Positions 17,247-25,682 of a DNA stretch of 64,000 nt are shown piece after piece. A program made the translations under genes and the position numbers. Each line of letters opens with the position of its first letter. Within the stretch, counting starts at the first letter, position 1. The stretch spans positions 124,001 to 188,000 of the forward strand of contig JAMPHZ010000001.1 in NCBI GenBank assembly GCA_023663145.1. The letters run 5' to 3'. The notes under the pieces were generated by a model. The model did no database searches, had not been told where the DNA came from, and saw only the letters and a list, made by a program, of their open reading frames with translations. Source of the DNA: Odoribacter sp. GTDB lineage: Bacteria; Bacteroidota; Bacteroidia; Bacteroidales; Muribaculaceae.

Positions 17247-19256
17247 TTATTTAACACGGGCAAGGATAAGGGCTGATGTTGGAGCAACATTAAGTCTGCC
17301 CCCTTTAGTGATGTCAAGACCATCGGCGTTGATCTGTCCGTCACGGGCTATTACTATCCAGTCTCCCTTGGGGATTTTAACCTCGTGTGAATCTTCCGAT
17401 CCGTTGAACACAAGTTTTATTTCTTTCCAGTCATCGCCGTTAGCATTGTTTTTGATAGAATAGGAAATCAATAGAGGGGAATCAACTTTGTCGAAAACGA
17501 TATTACGGGCGATATCCTCAGCGGTGGTCATGCGGAATGCGGGATGTGCCTTACGCAGTCTGATGAGTTCCTTGTAATAATTGAACTGATCAGCATTGTC
17601 ATGTTTCAGAGACCAGTTGATGGCATTAATTGAATCAGGTGATTTGTATGAATTATGAACGCCTTTCTTATCGCGGAACACTTCTTCTCCGGCAAACATG
17701 AAAGGTGTGCCTTGACTGGTGAAGATTATAGTCTGTGCAAGACGAGCGGCGCGTTGCCTCTGCTCTGGAGTGGAGCCCGGCATTGAGGCTGCGAGTTTGT
17801 CGGTAAGTGTAAGGTCATCATGACATGAGACATAGTTGACAATCATTTCAGGCGATGAAGCATAGGCAAAACGAGAGTTGTTGCCAAGAGAATAATCAAC
17901 CTGAGGGTGTGCTGTAGCTGCAACAATACCAATTTTCACAGTCTCTTCATTGCCAGGCTTTCCGGTAGCAAAACCGCGGTCGGCCGCGTTACTGTAATGG
18001 CCTTTGACAGCATCGCGTATATCATCGCTGAAAACTGCGACTCCTGTCATTTTGGATACATTCTCCTTCAACGCGCGACGGTCAGCAGGGAGGGGGGAGT
18101 CTCCGGCAGTCCACCCCTCACCATATACAAAGATTGAAGGGTTAATCTTATGGAGTTCCTCGACTACACGGTTCATGGTAGCAGTGTCATGAATAGCCAT
18201 CAGATCGAAGCGAAAACCGTCTATATGATATTCCTCAGCCCAATATTTAACAGAGTTGACAATAAAATCTCCCATTTGAGGATGATCTGATGCAGTCTCG
18301 TTACCGCAACCTGACGCGTCGGAGTATGTACCGTCGGCGCGGTGCCGGTAGTAATATCCAGGCGCAGTCAGTGAGAAGTTGGAATCATCGTTTTGCGCCG
18401 TGTGGTTGTACACGACGTCCATTACTACCCCAATGCCTGCATCATGAAGAGCTTTTATCATCTGCTTCATCTCGCTTATGCGTGTTGACGGATTGGCTGG
18501 ATCAGTGGAGTATGATCCTTCCGGGGCATTATAGTTCAAAGGGTCATAACCCCAGTTATAGTTGTTGAGTTGCAGATTGGCTTCGTCAACTGAGTTGTAA
18601 TCATAGCTTGGAAGGATGTGAACGTGTGTCACTCCGAGTTCCTTCAGGTGGTCGATGCCCGTCGATTCGCCGGTTGGATTGGTGGTTAGAGGTTCGGTGA
18701 GGGCAAGGAATTTGCCTTTGTGTACTATACCGCTTGAGGGATCAATCGAGAAATCGCGATGGTGCATCTCATAGAGAATAACATCTGTGAAATTATCTAC
18801 AGAGGGACCTTTGTCATTTTCCCAACCTTCCGGATTTGTAGCATCGAGATCAATAATTGCGGCGCGTTCGCCGTTGGTGCCTACGGCCTTGGCCCATACT
18901 CCAGGAGTCTCGGCCAACCATTTGCCGCCATGATGGATGCTGAAAGTGTAGAATTTGCCGTATAAAGGTCGTGACACAGATGCGCGCCACACTCCTCTGT
19001 CGCCTTTCACCATGTCAAGGGTGTCAAATGGAGCAGAGTTGCGGTCTGTGTCATAAAGGAGCACTCGGGCGGCATCTGCCTCAGGTGACCATAGTGCGAA
19101 GCGGGTACCTGTGGGATCAACACTCAATTCAAGGTCATCGCCATTATAAACCGGCCATGACAGGTAACGGGAATCTGGATTTTGTGCGTCGGCAGCTACA
19201 GCCGATGACCCGGCAATGATTGTGGCTGCAAGGATTTTTGAGATGTGTTCGTTCAT
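17247..19256 (-). CDS. pulA: Type I pullulanase (GH13), secreted
   Basis: Hydrolyses alpha-1,6 branch points in pullulan, starch or glycogen. The 669 residues start with a signal peptide (MNEHISKILAATIIAGSSAVAADA). An N-terminal CBM48-like sandwich (about 40-140) precedes the GH13 barrel. YNWGYDP at residue 233 is the type I pullulanase signature. The catalytic residues are visible: nucleophile Asp351 in DGFRFDL, acid/base Glu380 in VYGEGW, and Asp480 in SCHDD. A C-terminal beta-domain closes it, with no T9SS tail and no lipobox, so it is probably periplasmic. It converges on the two starch-binding genes, and the cytoplasmic debranching partner malQ is in the same window. No promoter was found in the 91-base upstream gap, so it may be read from the sigma-factor operon. 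Confidence 0.94.
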   Translation of the reverse strand: MNEHISKILAATIIAGSSAVAADAQNPDSRYLSWPVYNGDDLELSVDPTGTRFALWSPEADAARVLLYDTDRNSAPFDTLDMVKGDRGVWRASVSRPLYGKFYTFSIHHGGKWLAETPGVWAKAVGTNGERAAIIDLDATNPEGWENDKGPSVDNFTDVILYEMHHRDFSIDPSSGIVHKGKFLALTEPLTTNPTGESTGIDHLKELGVTHVHILPSYDYNSVDEANLQLNNYNWGYDPLNYNAPEGSYSTDPANPSTRISEMKQMIKALHDAGIGVVMDVVYNHTAQNDDSNFSLTAPGYYYRHRADGTYSDASGCGNETASDHPQMGDFIVNSVKYWAEEYHIDGFRFDLMAIHDTATMNRVVEELHKINPSIFVYGEGWTAGDSPLPADRRALKENVSKMTGVAVFSDDIRDAVKGHYSNAADRGFATGKPGNEETVKIGIVAATAHPQVDYSLGNNSRFAYASSPEMIVNYVSCHDDLTLTDKLAASMPGSTPEQRQRAARLAQTIIFTSQGTPFMFAGEEVFRDKKGVHNSYKSPDSINAINWSLKHDNADQFNYYKELIRLRKAHPAFRMTTAEDIARNIVFDKVDSPLLISYSIKNNANGDDWKEIKLVFNGSEDSHEVKIPKGDWIVIARDGQINADGLDITKGGRLNVAPTSALILARVK

Positions 19257-19347
19257 GTGTAGTCAAGTAGTCTTTTTCCTATGAAAAAGCAAAACGGGTA
19301 TGATATAATTTAATTTTTGGGTGCAGGGGGTAAGAGAAAAAAGAGGC

Positions 19348-19653
19348 TTATTTAACCACTACTCTCTTTGATAAGCGATCTACGCGCACTATGTAGCAGC
19401 CGGGAACGAGATCAATCGTTGTGGAACCTTCGGCGACATTAATGTGCTTTACAATTTGTCCGGTTATGGCATATATTGTGACATCATGCGTTTGGTCATC
19501 GTTTACCACGATTTCGACTCCGGTAGCTTTGACTGCAATATTTACTACGGCTGTGGATATATCATCGGTTACCTGTGGATGCACTTCAGCAGTTACCATC
19601 ACCGGCAAGGCCATGGTAATACAGAGTAAACAGTAGATGATAAATTTCTTCAT
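19348..19653 (-). CDS. Small secreted protein consisting almost only of a T9SS-type tail
   Basis: A 101-residue exported protein: signal peptide (MKKFIIYCLLCITMALPVMVTA), then about 78 residues that by themselves resemble the T9SS type A C-terminal domain (VEIVVNDDQTHDVTIYAITG, TTIDLVPGCYIVRVD, final KRVVVK). Such tails normally end a large cargo protein and are cut off on export; here there is no cargo. It may be a remnant of a cargo gene, a decoy or regulator of the secretion route, or a small surface protein in its own right. It lies 24 bases after the Spy-like gene, at the end of the sigma-factor operon. The reading frame is intact, with normal composition. Confidence 0.75.
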   Translation of the reverse strand: MKKFIIYCLLCITMALPVMVTAEVHPQVTDDISTAVVNIAVKATGVEIVVNDDQTHDVTIYAITGQIVKHINVAEGSTTIDLVPGCYIVRVDRLSKRVVVK

Positions 19654-19677
19654 TCCAAAAGTTGTGTGTAATAGCTT

Positions 19678-20157
19678 TTATTGCATTCCACGGCCATTGG
19701 TGAGACGGCGATGGCGGTTTACAAGTTGACGGGTGAAACTGCGCTCGGCATTTTTAAGCATTAGCAGTTGCCTGGGCTGTAGTATGTCTTTGAATTTGTC
19801 GAAGTATTCAAGTTCTATATCACCTTCTGATTTTTTTAGTTCAAACAAAGCTCTTGCGGCATTTGTTAACTCAATATCGCCGGCTGTAGCATCTCCAGAT
19901 ACACGGTCCTCTATCTCTCGGGTCTGGGCGTTGATGCTTTCTATCCTGTCTTCCATTTCATCGTAGAGAGGGAAGAATCGGTTTTGTTGGTCACGCGACA
20001 AGTCAAGTTCCTTGGTAAGGAATTCGTGTTTATAAGTCCTTATTTCCTGTAGCCATCTCTGGCGATCATCCGGAGACAGTGAACTTTGTGCCTGCGAGTA
20101 CATCGGGATCAAAGCTGTGGAGAGGAGAATGAAGACTATGGCTATGCGTTTGATCAT
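19678..20157 (-). CDS. Spy/CpxP-like periplasmic helical protein
   Basis: A 159-residue exported protein with signal peptide (MIKRIAIVFILLSTALIPMYSQAQ) and an all-helical mature part with the layout of the LTxxQ/Spy family: FLTKELDLSRDQQNRFFPLYDEMEDRIESINAQ early, and FDKFKDILQPRQLLMLKNAE late. Spy and CpxP are ATP-independent chaperones or stress sensors of the envelope, and Bacteroidetes relatives often sit beside ECF sigma factors. It overlaps the anti-sigma-like gene by 4 bases (ATGA), so the two are coupled. Sensing of envelope stress is an inference from family and context. Confidence 0.78.
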   Translation of the reverse strand: MIKRIAIVFILLSTALIPMYSQAQSSLSPDDRQRWLQEIRTYKHEFLTKELDLSRDQQNRFFPLYDEMEDRIESINAQTREIEDRVSGDATAGDIELTNAARALFELKKSEGDIELEYFDKFKDILQPRQLLMLKNAERSFTRQLVNRHRRLTNGRGMQ

Positions 20158-20585
20158 AATTCAGAAGATAAATCAGACAGTTGGTCAGAGTCAAGTAACA
20201 ATGAGTCGGGAGCAAGTCCGTCTTCCATGAGTTCGTCGTAATAGTCCCATTGGTTTAGATCAGTGATGACATATTCGTTTACGAAATCATCATTGGAGAG
20301 CGCTTCGGCAATAACGGGATTATTGTCAAGAGTAACAGTAGACGTGGCGGTGAGCATGGTGAACATCTTGAGCATGCACCATATACCACCGAACATAGCG
20401 GCCATGTAGGCATACGGGCGAATCCTTGACCAAAGAGTGCGGTTGCTTTTGACCGGAGCCGAGAGTTCAGGCCGGTCAGGCAGACTCGCCGCCATGCGAC
20501 GCTTGAATTCGGCAAAGTAACCGTCGGGAACGGTCATGCCGTCACTGCGGTTGAGTTTGTCGAGTATATCATTCTGCTTGTCCAT
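20154..20585 (-). CDS. Putative anti-sigma factor (single-pass membrane protein)
   Basis: A 143-residue protein with a charged cytoplasmic part (residues 1-70; DGYFAEFKRRMAASLPDRP is typical of Bacteroidetes proteins following ECF sigma genes), one membrane segment at about 76-99 (YAYMAAMFGGIWCMLKMFTM) and an acidic periplasmic tail rich in Asp and Leu (NQWDYYDELMEDGLAPDSLLL). It lacks the zinc motif of classical ZAS anti-sigma factors. Its place, 43 bases behind an ECF sigma gene and overlapping a Spy-like gene, is the basis for calling it an anti-sigma factor; the sequence alone would not be enough. Confidence 0.65.
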   Translation of the reverse strand: MDKQNDILDKLNRSDGMTVPDGYFAEFKRRMAASLPDRPELSAPVKSNRTLWSRIRPYAYMAAMFGGIWCMLKMFTMLTATSTVTLDNNPVIAEALSNDDFVNEYVITDLNQWDYYDELMEDGLAPDSLLLDSDQLSDLSSEL

Positions 20586-20628
20586 TGTATTGTTCTTTGG
20601 ATATTTGACTTTAGCTATGGTAAATGGT

Positions 20629-21186
20629 TTAATCGGAATTTTTAAAAAAATTCTCGATTTTTTTTACAGCGAGGTGATAGGATGCTTTCAAAGCTCCGAC
20701 TGTAGTGCCGAGGATGGATGACATATCCTCGTACTTCATGTCATCATAATATTTCATGTTGAAAACGAGCCGTTGTTTCTCGGGCAACAGTGTCACGGCT
20801 TGCCGTAGTTTTGTTGCAAGTTCGTCGCCGTTTACATTATCATCAGCCTCAATCGTGGCGGCGAGTGCCGCTTCCTGATCATCAAGAGACAATGACTGAC
20901 GCTTGCGCTCTTTCTGCAGGAATGTTATGGCTTCATTGATGGCAATTTTGTAGAGCCATGTCGAGAGTCGCGCGTCGCCTCTGAAATTTTCAATAGACAT
21001 CCATGCTTTCATGAATGTATTCTGTAATAAATCATTTGAGTCGTCATGACTCTGCACCATGCGGCGGATCTGCCAGTACAATGGCTCTGAATACAGATCT
21101 ATTACCTCATTAAAAGCCTCGCGTGCTGTAGACGGCTCGCGCAGACGGGCTATCAGTTCTGGGTTTTCAGCGGGTAATGAGGCCAT
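20629..21186 (-). CDS. ECF RNA polymerase sigma factor
   Basis: A 185-residue sigma-70 family factor of the extracytoplasmic type. Region 2 is at about 25-95 (FNEVIDLYSEPLYWQIRRMV, DLLQNTFMKAWMSIENF, DARLSTWLYKIAINEAITFL) and region 4 at about 130-180 (LPEKQRLVFNMKYYDDMKYE, DMSSILGTTVGALKASYHLA), a helix-turn-helix for the -35-like element. The ATG at 21186 (MASLPAENPEL) is preferred to an upstream one at 21246, because a TACTTTTG promoter element lies at 21215-21222, inside the longer version. It heads a four-gene unit with the anti-sigma-like, Spy-like and tail-only proteins, and probably autoregulates it. Confidence 0.9.
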   Translation of the reverse strand: MASLPAENPELIARLREPSTAREAFNEVIDLYSEPLYWQIRRMVQSHDDSNDLLQNTFMKAWMSIENFRGDARLSTWLYKIAINEAITFLQKERKRQSLSLDDQEAALAATIEADDNVNGDELATKLRQAVTLLPEKQRLVFNMKYYDDMKYEDMSSILGTTVGALKASYHLAVKKIENFFKNSD

Positions 21187-21214
21187 GATGCGATAATATT
21201 TATCTATTTTACTG

Positions 21215-21246
21215 CAAAAGTACGTTTTTTTTCTCAAAAAGCACAA
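21215..21246 (-). promoter_or_regulatory. Putative promoter of the sigma-factor operon
   Basis: On the minus strand: ATTG (21246-21243), a 20-base spacer, then TACTTTTG (21222-21215). The predicted start near 21208 gives a leader of about 22 bases. It is the Bacteroidetes housekeeping pattern, so basal expression would not depend on the ECF factor itself. Confidence 0.5.
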
Positions 21247-21286
21247 TGGATGAATTACTTTTAAGGATTATTTGGAAAAATAGCAG

Positions 21287-21294
21287 TAAATTTG
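21287..21294 (+). promoter_or_regulatory. -7-like element directly before the TonB receptor start
   Basis: TAAATTTG is a full TAnnTTTG match but ends 4 bases before the ATG at 21299, so transcription would begin at or next to the start codon. No TTTG is found at 19-21 bases; one occurs 12 bases upstream. Either a leaderless mRNA or a chance match. Confidence 0.3.
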
Positions 21295-21298
21295 CGTC

Positions 21299-23524
21299 AT
21301 GAAACATATTATACTCATGGTGGCCGCGTCGGCTGCGGTTTTTGCAGGGAGGGCTCAGCAGTCCGATACTACCGCCACAGGGCAGTCTCATATCCTCAAT
21401 ACGATTGAAGTTCTTGGTATAAAGCAGATGCCTTCCACTGGATCATCTCCCGTGACGCGTTTTTCTGCTACAACGGTCAATCGCCTTGGTATCAGCGCAG
21501 TCAAGAATCTTGGCGATATAGTGCCAAACTTCTACACACCGGCATATGGCTCGAGAATGACATCTTCGATTTATATGCGTGGCCTCGGTTCCCGTATTGA
21601 TCAGGCTGTGGTAGGGCTTAATATTGATGGAGTACCTGTATTGAACAAGGATGCCTATGATACCGACATTCCTGACATCGCATCCATAGACGTGGTGCGA
21701 GGTGCGCAGTCGGTGCTAAATGGTCGTAATGCCATGGCCGGCCAAATTAATATATACACGCTCTCTCCACGTGATTTCACGGGATTAAAGGCAATGGTTG
21801 AATATGGGAGATTCAATAATGTTAAAACTTCGGTTTCCGGATATTTCAAACTGGAAGATAATCTTTCAACATCAATAGGGGCATATTATAACCATAATGG
21901 TGGATATTGGCGCAATGAATTCAATAACAGTAAGGTCGGTGTCGACAATACCGGAGGGATGCGTTGGAAAACAGTATTCTCGCCTTCAGCTCACCATACC
22001 ATTACCAATACAGCGACATTCTCCATATCCCGTCAGGCAGGTTATCCATACCGTTCTGTCACAACAGGATCCATTGCGTACAATGATACATGTTTCTACC
22101 GGCGTAATTATTTCAGCGATGGTCTCATTGTGGCGTGGGCAGGAAAGAGAGTGGTCGTGACTTCGCTCACGTCAGTTCAGTATATGGATGATAACATGAC
22201 ACTTGACCAGGATTTTACACCTGCTGATTATTTTACGCTCACACAGCGCCGGAGAGAAGTGGCGTTGACTGAAGATCTATTCACAAAGGGAACCCGTGGC
22301 AAATACTCATGGCTTGGAGGCGTATTCGGATTCTGGCGCCGGACATCAATGGACGCTCCTGTTACTTTCTATGATACGGGTATAGAAAAATTGATTGAAG
22401 AGAAACGTAATGATATGAACCCCGCATACCCCATTGAATGGGATATGCGGACATTTCCGTTGCTTAGTCATTTCAGCACTGTTGTAGGCGGGTTTGCATT
22501 CTATCATGAAAGCAGTGTGAATTTTGGCCCGTGGAATGTCGATGCCGGCCTGAGATGGGATTTTGAGCGTGTGACATGCGATTATAACAGCGATGCAGAT
22601 GCATCATATACAGTCTACAAGATGCTTGATGGTGGGAATAAGGAGCCATATAGCAATATGGCTGTTGATATACATGATACCGGCCATCTGAAGCAGGCGT
22701 TCAATCAACTTCTTCCAAAGCTATCAGTTACCTACAACTATGATGCCGGTCATGTTTATGCTACATTTACCAAAGGCTACAAAAGCGGTGGATTCAACAC
22801 ACAGATGTTCAGCGACGTGCTGCAGCAACGTGTGATGGAGAGTATGGGACTGAGCATGCCTTATAAAGTGGCTGATATAGTCAGTTATAAGCCGGAGACA
22901 AGTTGGAATTACGAGATAGGAACGCGTAATAACTTGGTCGGAGGTAAGATAGGTGTGGACGCGGTTGCATTTATGATTGATTGCAGAAATCAGCAACTTA
23001 CCGTTTTTCCCCCCGGCCTTGTGACTGGCCGTATCATGACCAATGCGGGGCGTACACGTTCGATGGGCGTTGAGCTTTCGTTACGTTACCGCCCGATAGA
23101 GTCGGTAGCTCTCAATATCAACTACGGATACACTAATGCGGTGTTCAGACAATATAACGATGGTAAAGCCGATTATCGCGGCTGTCGCGTGCCATATGCC
23201 CCGGCGCACACTTTATTTGTGTCGGCCTTGTGGGAAATGCCTTGGAAGGCCGGAGATTTCACACCCATGTTGCAACTTACGGCGCGTGGAGCGGGAGATA
23301 TATATTGGAATGAAAGCAATGATCTCTCGCAACCATTCTATGCCTTGGCCGGAGCATCCTTTACCATGCAGTCTCAGATTTTTACAATAAAACTATGGGG
23401 TGAGAATATTACTGGCACACGTTACGACACTTTCTATTTCAAGTCAATGGGTAACGAGTTTATACAGCAAGGCGTACCGGCAACATTCGGTGTGACTCTC
23501 AGGGTTAATGTTAATTATAATTAA
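21299..23524 (+). CDS. TonB-dependent outer membrane receptor
   Basis: A 741-residue outer membrane transporter energised by TonB. Signal peptide (MKHIILMVAASAAVFAGRAQ); plug domain at about 45-165 (LGDIVPNFYTPAYGSRMTSS, IYMRGLGSRIDQAVVGLNID, GVPV, IASIDVVRGAQSVLNGRNAM); then a 22-stranded barrel ending in the aromatic-rich strand VTLRVNVNYN. There is no N-terminal CarboxypepD_reg-like domain and no SusD partner nearby, so this is a siderophore- or cofactor-type receptor, not a SusC. The following lipoprotein gene is 75 bases downstream in the same direction. The substrate is unknown. The gene is divergent from the sigma-factor operon, with a 112-base shared control region. Confidence 0.92.
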   Translation: MKHIILMVAASAAVFAGRAQQSDTTATGQSHILNTIEVLGIKQMPSTGSSPVTRFSATTVNRLGISAVKNLGDIVPNFYTPAYGSRMTSSIYMRGLGSRIDQAVVGLNIDGVPVLNKDAYDTDIPDIASIDVVRGAQSVLNGRNAMAGQINIYTLSPRDFTGLKAMVEYGRFNNVKTSVSGYFKLEDNLSTSIGAYYNHNGGYWRNEFNNSKVGVDNTGGMRWKTVFSPSAHHTITNTATFSISRQAGYPYRSVTTGSIAYNDTCFYRRNYFSDGLIVAWAGKRVVVTSLTSVQYMDDNMTLDQDFTPADYFTLTQRRREVALTEDLFTKGTRGKYSWLGGVFGFWRRTSMDAPVTFYDTGIEKLIEEKRNDMNPAYPIEWDMRTFPLLSHFSTVVGGFAFYHESSVNFGPWNVDAGLRWDFERVTCDYNSDADASYTVYKMLDGGNKEPYSNMAVDIHDTGHLKQAFNQLLPKLSVTYNYDAGHVYATFTKGYKSGGFNTQMFSDVLQQRVMESMGLSMPYKVADIVSYKPETSWNYEIGTRNNLVGGKIGVDAVAFMIDCRNQQLTVFPPGLVTGRIMTNAGRTRSMGVELSLRYRPIESVALNINYGYTNAVFRQYNDGKADYRGCRVPYAPAHTLFVSALWEMPWKAGDFTPMLQLTARGAGDIYWNESNDLSQPFYALAGASFTMQSQIFTIKLWGENITGTRYDTFYFKSMGNEFIQQGVPATFGVTLRVNVNYN

Positions 23525-23551
23525 ATATAGACTGCGAGCCGTTTTTATTGC

Positions 23552-23559
23552 TAACTTTG
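23552..23559 (+). promoter_or_regulatory. -7-like element before the lipoprotein gene
   Basis: TAACTTTG, a full TAnnTTTG match, 40 bases before the ATG at 23600, in the gap after the TonB receptor stop. No TTTG partner is seen at the expected distance. It suggests the lipoprotein can be expressed apart from the receptor. Confidence 0.35.
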
Positions 23560-23599
23560 GCGCACAAAATCTGGATAAATCAACCTTATAATAAAAAAT

Positions 23600-24541
23600 A
23601 TGAATCTTAACAAACTGCTAATTGCAGCCTTGTTGACGACAGCCGCGCTGTCTCTGGGCTCTTGTAATGACAACAACAAAGACACAGACACAATTTACAG
23701 ATACGATTTTCAACGTTGCTATACGGTAGTTACCGATCTTAATGAGAGTCAGATAAATTCAACAACTGTGAGCAGCCCGGTTACAATACAGATGTTCTCG
23801 AACTGGACCACATCAAAAGCTGACATATCCATTTCTGGAATGTCTATCGGCGGTCAGACCTATCCTGTCATCAGCATTGATAACGCTTCTTGGCAGCTTG
23901 TTGAGAATAATACATGGGGGCGTGTGATGTCGGCACCTATAGCCACCCTTCCTACCGGGCAGTACATATCACTTGACCGTTTTAATCTTGAATGGACTGA
24001 CCGCCCGGAGATCGTAGGTACCGTAGTGTCAGAGTATACGCCGGCATTGGCATTCGATTTCATCATTGATGGCCGCTACCGGGTGGCAGGTTCAAACCAA
24101 CCATTCGTGATGGGTGGTACTACTGAGTCAACCCCTCAGGGGGGTGAGACATTCAAGTCAAATATATCACTCTACGTAACGACTCTTGACTTCTCCACCA
24201 AAAAGGCTGCTATTAAGATTAATAATGCTAATTTTGCGCCCGGTATGCCTTCCCTTAACATGGAGTTTCCAGGTGTTGACTACGAAATTGAACCTGATGG
24301 TTCTGTCAAACTCAGTTGTTCGTCTCTTACACCTACCATCGGAGGTACTCCGTATGAAGATTACAAGATCACGGATCTTGAGGGTGAAATAAATCCGGGT
24401 AGAAATGACTCCGAAATTGAATTCACATGCACTTTTGCAGGTGCATTTGCTGATAGGATCGAAGCTTTGTTCGGTACCAACGTATTCAACGTCAAGGCTG
24501 AAATTGATTTCACCTCTTACGAGGGATATCTCAAGAACTGA
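23600..24541 (+). CDS. Lipoprotein of unknown function
   Basis: A 313-residue exported lipoprotein: MNLNKLLIAALLTTAALSLG followed by SCNDNNKD; the lipobox is LGSC, with an acidic/polar stretch after the Cys. Two similar beta-rich halves can be seen: residues about 35-165 (with ISISGMSIGGQTYPVIS) and about 175-313 (with AIKINNANFAPGMPSLNMEF, then LEGEINPGRNDSEIEFTCTF). I do not recognise a named family. It follows a TonB-dependent receptor and may be its surface-exposed partner, as is common in Bacteroidetes, though the pair is not SusCD-like. The unit ends at a strong shared terminator. Confidence 0.8.
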   Translation: MNLNKLLIAALLTTAALSLGSCNDNNKDTDTIYRYDFQRCYTVVTDLNESQINSTTVSSPVTIQMFSNWTTSKADISISGMSIGGQTYPVISIDNASWQLVENNTWGRVMSAPIATLPTGQYISLDRFNLEWTDRPEIVGTVVSEYTPALAFDFIIDGRYRVAGSNQPFVMGGTTESTPQGGETFKSNISLYVTTLDFSTKKAAIKINNANFAPGMPSLNMEFPGVDYEIEPDGSVKLSCSSLTPTIGGTPYEDYKITDLEGEINPGRNDSEIEFTCTFAGAFADRIEALFGTNVFNVKAEIDFTSYEGYLKN

Positions 24542-24558
24542 TAATTTTAGACATTATA

Positions 24559-24603
24559 TAAATGACGGCTCCGCGATAAACATAGTCGCGGAGCCGTCAT
24601 TTA
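24559..24603. terminator. Bidirectional terminator between lipoprotein and mdh
   Basis: An 18-bp perfect stem (24559-24576 with 24586-24603) and 9-base loop, with A/T ends giving a U tract on both strands. Convergent genes end at 24541 and 24618. Confidence 0.85.
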
Positions 24604-24617
24604 CTGTATTAGTCGTA

Positions 24618-25619
24618 TCATTCTATGTTGGGGTTGAGAGTGTGCCAATCCTTTATAGGTGGTAATACTCCCATCTCTATAACCTCGTCGCGCAATTTGC
24701 AGAGGTGATGATAGCTTTGGTCAAGTTCTTTCTTTTCTTCTTGAGTTCCGCCTACGGGATGCACGGTAACACCGTTTGCATCAATAGTGGTTTCCATAGC
24801 CATCATTACGTGGTTGTATGTGCCATTGTTGACATAGGTACCAACAGGCCATGTGAAAGGTTTCCCACCCATCGCGGCGGCAATCATCTCTATAGACAGA
24901 TATGCCGGGCTTTGGAAAGAAGATCTTCCACGCAAGTCGATTATGTGCTTGCCTCCTTGAATCACATTCTGTTTTATTTCTTCCCATTTTTCTTCCGGTA
25001 GAGCTTTTGTGCCTATAAGTTCACTCAACGGCTGTCCGGCAACTGTGGTTGTGGAAGCGAAAACGGCCATCTGCTCGCCATGGCCTCCATAAGTGCGCGA
25101 ATTGATTATCTGATCGGCAGGTATATTGAAGTATTTGGCAAGTTCATTACGCAGACGGGTTGAGTCAAGTGCGGCAAGTGTTGATACCTGTGAAGGCTTC
25201 AAGCCGGAGTAGAGTAGGGTGATAAGACCGGTAATGTCAGCCGGATTGAAAATAACCACTACATGCTTGACATCCGGACAATATGCACGTATGTCTTTAC
25301 CAAGTTGTTCGGCTACAGCAGCATTACCCTTGAGAAGATCTTCACGGGTCATGCCGGCTTTACGTGCCGCACCACCTGATGAAACAATATAGCGGGCTTT
25401 TGTGAAAGCTTCTTTGATGTCAGTGGTGAACGTAATGTTCATTCCTTCGAAGCCACATTGTTTAAGTTCTTCTGCCACGCCTTCAAGTCCCGGTTCGTAT
25501 ACGTCATAAAGGCAGATGTTAGGAGTGAGATGCATCATTGCGGCTGTCTGAGCCATGTTGGATCCAATCATGCCGGCGGCACCTACGATCACGAGTTTTT
25601 CGTCAGTAAGAAATTTCAT
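24618..25619 (-). CDS. mdh: Malate dehydrogenase, Bacteroidetes type
   Basis: Cytoplasmic NAD-dependent interconversion of malate and oxaloacetate, the step before fumarate in the succinate fermentation of Bacteroidales. The 333 residues start with the Rossmann loop VIVGAAGMIGSNMA, and the catalytic histidine is in RTYGGHGEQM; FNPADITGL and LDSTRLRNELA correspond to the conserved NP and substrate-loop regions of the LDH/MDH family. The long insertion at 225-260 (QGGKHIIDLRGRSSFQSPAY) is typical of the Bacteroides enzyme. The gene is 63 bases downstream of folC in the same direction and ends in a shared terminator. Confidence 0.92.
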   Translation of the reverse strand: MKFLTDEKLVIVGAAGMIGSNMAQTAAMMHLTPNICLYDVYEPGLEGVAEELKQCGFEGMNITFTTDIKEAFTKARYIVSSGGAARKAGMTREDLLKGNAAVAEQLGKDIRAYCPDVKHVVVIFNPADITGLITLLYSGLKPSQVSTLAALDSTRLRNELAKYFNIPADQIINSRTYGGHGEQMAVFASTTTVAGQPLSELIGTKALPEEKWEEIKQNVIQGGKHIIDLRGRSSFQSPAYLSIEMIAAAMGGKPFTWPVGTYVNNGTYNHVMMAMETTIDANGVTVHPVGGTQEEKKELDQSYHHLCKLRDEVIEMGVLPPIKDWHTLNPNIE

Positions 25620-25682
25620 ATCAGTTATAAAATAGTTCTTTAAATAAGTTCTATCTCAATAACAAATTAAAATATGAAAAGG

